The notes below the pieces were generated by a model that was not told the DNA's origin, did not search any database, and saw only the letters and a list, made by a program, of their open reading frames with translations. The position numbers were made by a program, and so were the translations under genes. This document shows, one piece after another, positions 58,534 to 64,000 of a DNA stretch of 64,000 nucleotides. Source of the stretch: Climacteris rufus (lineage: Eukaryota; Chordata; Aves; Passeriformes; Climacteridae); the NCBI GenBank assembly GCA_013398175.1, contig VZRZ01004578.1, forward strand, positions 324,529 through 388,528, written 5' to 3'. Positions within the stretch are counted from its first letter, which is position 1; each line of letters opens with the position of its first letter.

Positions 58534-60754
58534 AGTAATTTTCTCAAATAGTTCCTTTCTCACCCTTCTTCATAATATTCAGAGGAAATAGATGGTCTGT
58601 TTCAACATCGTGGAACCGAAGGGATAAGAATAGAGACAGCAGTGTGGAAGCAGTGGGTCCCTCTTCTGCCCATATGGTTCAGGTTTGCATTTTGGCTGGC
58701 ACGATAATGTGATTGCTGGCAGATCGAATGTTTAGTCTCCAGAGCAAATAGCAGCCAATGAGTTGGGGTGTAATGTACATGTGGAGATGTTCATAATATT
58801 CCACACAGGCTGAACCTACAGCAGGAGCGAATTCAGCTGCAGTGAAAACAGAGATGCTGCATGAATCCTTCTGTCAGCACAGCAATGGCATTCCCAGGCT
58901 TCTGCATTTGGGAAGAGGAGGAACATGCCTCTAGGGATGGAGAATGCCACCAGACTCGGATTCTCTTGTGGCAGGAATTTCTGACTTGCCACATAGAAGG
59001 TGATGTATTCTGATGAGCTTGAAAGTTACATTTCATCACTGCTTTATCACCCGATGAATCATTACAGCAGATGAATGTTAATTGTAGCTAAACAAATGGG
59101 CATGTCCTCTCTACCCCCAGACAGCTGCTACTGCTGTAAGACATTAGGCAGAGGGTGCAAAGTGCTTCTGGATGGAAGGGAAGTGCTACCCGTGCCTCTG
59201 GAGCTACATATCTGCAGTGTAATGAAATGCCAGGTGTGGAAGAGTGTTTGGATAGGAGCAATTTCCATTTGCTCTGTGGTTTGCATTGCTCTGGGGACAT
59301 TCACAGTGTAAAGTTTCCTTAAGTGGTTGTTTGCTCACAGGCAGGAAGGTCTGCATGGGAACAGAGCTGGCTTAGTCATACAGCATTGCACTGGAGTCCC
59401 TGGGGCTGAGAGGATACCTGGTATTGCTGGATAAGGTGCCACTGGAGTGGTGTGAGAGGCTGTTGAACCTGGGCACAGGGAAGAATACTGCCAGCAACAC
59501 CCTTGGTTTAAGGGTTCTTTGTCCACGGAAAACAAACTGATAGGGCAGTTTGGGGTGTTTTCTTCTAGCAGTTAGCCCTCTTGGCTCACCTAGTGACAAA
59601 TGTTCTGCAGCTAAGCTACTGAGGCCTGGGTTTTCTGACAATGACTTGGATTCTCTTGCTGCTGTTATAGGAACTGAAGCAAAGTGTACTGGGGCGCCCC
59701 ATTTCACCTACTTCCAGTTTCTGCTCAACAGGATACACCTGGTAGGCAGTAACTTGTAAAAATGACATTTCCATGCCATTCTCAATCCTCTGTCATAAGA
59801 CAATCTCTTTTGAGAAATGCAGTTTCATGGCAAGAGAGAAAGGTAATCAAATAACCAGATGGGGAGCTAAGATCTCAGACCTGTTCTTCCTGCAGGACAT
59901 TTTAATATTTGTGAAATTGCATGGCTGAAACAGAATGAGACAAGTCAGAAAAAGAAAGAAAGTGCTAAAAGCTAGGGGCAGTTGTGGGTACAATTTAGCC
60001 ACCTGAAAGTTAGGTACAAGAATTCTGGTGTGTAAGAGTGACCATCTGCAGTTGGCTTTAAAATGGACAAAATTACAAAATTTAAGCACCCATTCTGTAG
60101 GGCTGAAAGAGAGCTCTGCCCCGACAGAGGCACCTTGCCATCAGAGTAATTCCGATGGCAACAAACACGTAACACACAGCGTCTCACTCTCAGTATGTGG
60201 GACTGCCTCCACAGGATTCCCCACCTGCAACTATTTCCTGGAGATTCTGGTTGTGCCACGGGGAGCTGTTCACCGCCTTGCAGGCTTCATTCCCCCGGCT
60301 TGCCTTGTCTGGCAGGTATCTCTTCAGCTCAGCTGCTGATGGCAAGTGAGAGGAGGGGAGCGAGGAGATCCTCACCGACAGTTCAAACGCAGACTAAGAG
60401 GCATGTGTTGAAATGTCGTCAAAGTAGCAGGAATTCATTTTATTGAGGAATACATATAATAAAGATAGAACAAAGGGACTGAAATGGTGAACAGATGGGC
60501 AGGTGTTCTTCGGTGGCTCAGGAGCTGTGTGAACATGCTGGTTTATGCCCTCCCCCTCTTTCTGCCTTTTTTTTTTCCTTGGTTCGGTTTGCTTTAGTTT
60601 TGATGCATTGGGGTAGGATGTGAAATGATATGCCAGTATATGTCAGAAACTTGGGGAAAATAAAACCCCTTTTTCTAACATCAAACTACTGCTATCAATA
60701 GGAACAGCAACTGTTCAAAATTTGTTTCAGAGCTGCCAAGAAGTGAACATTCAT
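58534..60754. other. Intergenic, no gene seen
   Basis: Short frames occur on both strands, the longest about 111 codons at 59372-59707 on the minus strand, with no recognised domain. No repeat family was recognised. Confidence 0.55.
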
Positions 60755-60787
60755 GGGAGAGAGAGAAAGAGAGAGAGAGAGAGAGAA
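60755..60787. repeat. (GA)n microsatellite
   Basis: GGGAGAGAGAGAAAG is followed by about nine GA units and then AGGG. It is a purine-only dinucleotide repeat. Confidence 0.95.
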
Positions 60788-61499
60788 GGGAAAAAAATAT
60801 TTTTCCCTGCTGTTTGCAAGGTGGACACAAATGCAAGCTGTAGGAGGCTGACAACTTGACACATGTCTAATAAATCTAAAGCATGGAAAAAAAGTCAACA
60901 ATTCACCGTACAAGAAAGCATTACTGGGATAAAAAAAGTACAATCCAGCAAACCTCTCACTTAAAAATATGTTTATTCCCAAATCGGTGAGGAATATATA
61001 TATTACAGCCTCAATTTCTCTTCTCCTTCCCTCCAGATGTTCCTTTTTCTGAATGTCTTTTTTTAAACCAGGGATACATTAAGTCCTGTGCCGTGGAAGC
61101 TGAGGTTTGCTGCATTATAAATGAACAAGGTGCAAAAGCCGAGTCCAGCGAGCAGATGTTGGGAGCTCAGCGTGCTGGTGACAAAGGGCTAGAGTGCAAG
61201 AAGCTTCCATCGCACGTCTGTTCTTCAGCACAGAACAGGCAAGGTTTTAATTTGACAAGTTGGTTGGATGCAGGGAATTCACAGATCTCGGTGAAAGCCA
61301 AACAGATTTGGCCACCTACTGCATGGCCACATTCAGCTGAAAGGGTAGCAGTTGTGGAAATGTCTCCTACTCCATCCGCCAGACACCACGCACACCATGG
61401 GGAGCCTCGAGGACGCTTGTTTACCACAGACGGCAAATTCCTTTAAAAGGGAAGAAGGGGGGAAAAAAGAAGTGGGAGATAAAAAAAATAGGGCTTCTG
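60788..61499. other. Intergenic, no gene seen
   Basis: Overlapping frames of 89-117 codons at 61093-61446 on both strands have no recognised domain. A few CpGs occur (GCCGAGTCCAGCGAG near 61138, ATCGCACG near 61209), so part may be constrained. Confidence 0.5.
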
Positions 61500-61760
61500 T
61501 TATCAAAATAATTAAGCATTTTTACTTAAGGTTTCTGGTTGCTTAATTTTTAAAGCTCTTCATCCCCTTGTTTTTTAATAGTTGGTATGTTATGAAATGC
61601 AAGAATGAAAATGAATGCCAAAACTAATGGAAATTCTCCTACAAGCCTCATGTAAACAGAAACATCAGCATTAAAGTTATGAATCTTAATTTGTGCCACT
61701 GAGCTAAAATTTGTATCTTTCTGCATTAAAGGAATATAGACATACAGCACTGTGTAGTGT
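61500..61760. promoter_or_regulatory. Candidate conserved non-coding element
   Basis: AT-rich, motif-dense sequence includes CAAAATAATTAAGC near 61505, GTTGCTTAATTTTTAAAGC near 61538, GAATGAAAATGAATGCC near 61602 and GCATTAAAGTTATGAATC near 61668. It continues, after an A-run and purine-rich patch (61826-62012), into similar sequence. It is inferred from texture alone. Confidence 0.25.
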
Positions 61761-61825
61761 CTATGTGCAATACAGAAAACTGACATGGTCTCTCCAATTT
61801 ACGGGGAAATTGACATAATTTTGCA

Positions 61826-62012
61826 AAAAAAAAAAAAAGAAGAAAAAAGAAAAACCACTTGTGAACTGGATTTTGCATAATGGGATTAATTTGGTTGACT
61901 GTCACATCAACTATGCTGCAGAATGCAAGTTAATCACAACATCGGTCTGATTTAAAAGAAGAACGAAAGAAAGAAAAGGCAAAGGAAAAAAGGGAAAAAA
62001 AGAAAGGTATTT
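61826..62012. repeat. A-rich / AG-rich low-complexity patches
   Basis: An A run with scattered G occurs at about 61826-61855, and an AAAG-type purine stretch at about 61956-62008. Between them (about 61860-61950) is ordinary sequence containing TAATGGGATTAATTTGG. Confidence 0.8.
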
Positions 62013-62899
62013 TCTTCCTCTCCTCAATTATTGTTTCATTTTAAGATACCCCTTTTCCTTTGTAGCTGTGGTAGCTCTGGCAAACAAGCCTTGTGTATAT
62101 TTGCAATGGCCACCTGAATAGTCTTTTTTACCCTTCCCCCATGTACTTTTCACAGTAAAGGGGGTGAAAAAAAGTCAATAGCTTTTACAATCCATGCAAA
62201 ACTACTTCCATGGCATGGCACAACTGTGAGCATTTGATGAACATATAAGCTGATCAACAGAGCCAAAGTAACTTTAAATATTTTGTTATACAGACCTCAC
62301 TTATTGCCTTTTCTTCCACTTACACCCTCCCTGCAAAAGTCCCTCTCAGCATTGGGCTCTCCACCGAACCAGCTCAGCCAAAACCCTGTTCCTGCCTCCA
62401 TCCCCACTCGTGCAGCCCCGCTCCTCTGGCAGGTCTGCGTAAGTTCGGAGAGAAAAGCAAGCATATGTCAGTTATTTTGTGGCCAATTTCTGTCTGTCTG
62501 TACAGAGGCATGGGATGAAGGAATTAAATCAACCTTCTTACAGGCTCTCACATTGTATTCTTGGCAAAGGTACTGAAAACAGAGACAGTACATGTACATG
62601 ACACATCACTTAAGTCCTCTGGTTTCTATGGTTGCAGTAGATTTTGCTTTCAGGGGGCATCCTAGGAAGGAGATAACGCTGTGCAGCGCTTTGGGCACGG
62701 TGTGGTTGAAGAATTAACTCTGGGAATTGATCGTACCGTGATAGCAGTGACAGAGAACAAGGAATCAGGGCTGCTGGGATGTCAGAGCAACTTGCGCTTC
62801 CAGGGGACAGTGTCGTGTCAGCGATTCCTGAAGGCCCTGGCGCCACACTGCAGCTGGTGACTGCTCTTCATCCCTGCCTCCCTCGCAATGAGCACGCTC
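62013..62899. other. Intergenic, no gene seen
   Basis: No exon was recognised. The right half (62600-62900) is locally richer in CpG (GATAACGCTGTGCAGCGCTT near 62672, TGTCGTGTCAGCGATTCC near 62811, TGGCGCCACAC near 62838) but does not reach CpG-island size or density. Confidence 0.5.
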
Positions 62900-63060
62900 C
62901 TCTATCCAGTGCGGCGCGCTGACTAGGTTAAACAATTACACTACACTAATTGGCCTGTGTCGGTCCTGATGAGAAAGTAAACAAATACTGCAGAGAAAAG
63001 CTGAGACAAATTGTATCTAATTAAATTGATGAAAAAAAAAAGTGACAATATTTTTCCCCA
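62900..63060. promoter_or_regulatory. Candidate conserved non-coding element
   Basis: GTGCGGCGCGCTGACTAGG near 62910 leads into AACAATTACACTACACTAATT (62931-62951), TGTCGGTCCTGATGAG and GTATCTAATTAAATTGATG (63013-63031). It combines a CpG cluster with homeodomain-type cores. It is inferred, with no alignment. Confidence 0.28.
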
Positions 63061-64000
63061 GGAAAAAAAAGAGGCAACTTGTAGCATGACAAATATCGCA
63101 TGCTTGCAGCCATGTACCCTACCTGCTGAAGCTCACACATTTGCTTGGACGTGGCTATGCCAAGCAGGGGAGAACAGAAGTGCCCTGTAAGTCTCCATTA
63201 GTGCCCAAACTGATGGGATGCCTCACAGGTCAGATGTTGCTCTTTGTATGCGGGGAGAAGTTTGGCTGCCACCATTTAGCCATACCACCAACCCTGCTTG
63301 TGTGCACGTGTTCTTGTGTGCTCTGACCACGGTGGGCTGACAGCAACACCTCAATCCATGGACAGAAATGCTCCTTTCCCTCTTTGCTCATAGGCTGGTG
63401 TCTCCAATACCAGGGCATGATCATCCTGATGGCTTATCACCCATCAAATTCCCTTTCTTGTGACAGCAACCACCTTGGCTGATCCTGGAGATGGAATTCC
63501 CTGGCTCCAGAGCTGAAAGCATGAGGCACCACATCTTATATGAGAGAACAATGCTCTCTATCTGTAAGGAGCATCCACTTCAGTTCTTCTGTGAGTCACA
63601 GCAACTCCTGGTACATTACCCTGACATGAAAGTCTGGGAAGACAGAGGTGAGTAGGTGGAAACATTCTAGGGATGGATAAAAATTGTCTTTTCATTGATC
63701 AAAAGAGAAAAGCCAGGATAAATACCACACAGTCTAAGGCACTGCTGCCTCCTCTCTCGCTGTCCTCCATGTCAATGGCCTCAGGGAAGTTAAACCCACA
63801 AAAAGTTACTAGTCCCATATGCATGTTGAGCCAGGGCAGAAAGAGGGAAGAGTTACAGGAGACAAGAGCCATGCATCCAGGTATCCCTGTTAAAATCAAG
63901 GCAGAAAACTTTTTTAATCACTTTGCTTTTCCTTGATTCACCCGAGAAAGGATTGTTTAAGCTTGTTTACTTGGTAGAATGTTAATAAATAGGTAACCTA
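63061..64000. other. Intergenic, no gene seen
   Basis: Only short frames are present and no repeat family was recognised. The window ends in non-coding sequence. Confidence 0.6.

Noticed and set aside
20300..64000. ZADH2 coding exons on the minus strand, expected from synteny.
   Set aside because: No frame of suitable length or recognisable reductase motif was found; the gene presumably lies beyond the window.

Overview
This is vertebrate nuclear DNA, most likely from a bird. The base composition is AT-rich and CpG-poor, introns and intergenic stretches are large, interspersed repeats are sparse, and the recognisable ones are CR1 LINE fragments, the typical repeat of birds and other reptiles. 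No prokaryotic, phage or organelle signal was seen. The species cannot be named from the sequence.

The only confidently coding sequence is one large terminal exon at 8516-9864 on the + strand. It encodes the C-terminal ~449 residues of a zinc-finger protein that I recognise as ZNF407. Positions 1-8515 are its last intron and about 9865-11040 its 3' UTR. The remaining ~53 kb holds no convincing protein-coding gene. By known vertebrate synteny (ZNF407 followed by ZADH2 and TSHZ1) this should be the start of the gene desert flanking TSHZ1. Several AT-rich, TAAT-motif-rich or locally CpG-bearing blocks have the texture of conserved non-coding elements. That is inference, because no alignment could be run.

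Repeats and structural features are: a 3' CR1 end at 18192-18316 (+); a 1.55-kb CR1 ORF2 relic at 56285-57840 (-) whose reverse transcriptase is visibly inactivated; a 330-bp polypyrimidine tract at 26081-26409 close to an assembly gap at 26743-26793; a candidate LTR-like segment near 32000-32386; a pair of ~80-100 bp direct repeats at 44501 and 45317; and several microsatellites. Low-confidence regulatory candidates include a CTCF-like site at 47353 and a perfect CRE at 35574.

The most unusual structure is at 57861-58533, next to the CR1 relic. Two 56-bp arms, 51/56 identical in inverted orientation, enclose a 560-bp core with an uninterrupted 160-codon reading frame, and each arm carries an outward-facing AATAAA. 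It could be an undescribed foldback or DNA-transposon-like element. A second odd site, near 19740-19753, has polyadenylation hexamers on both strands, suggesting a possible unannotated transcript end.
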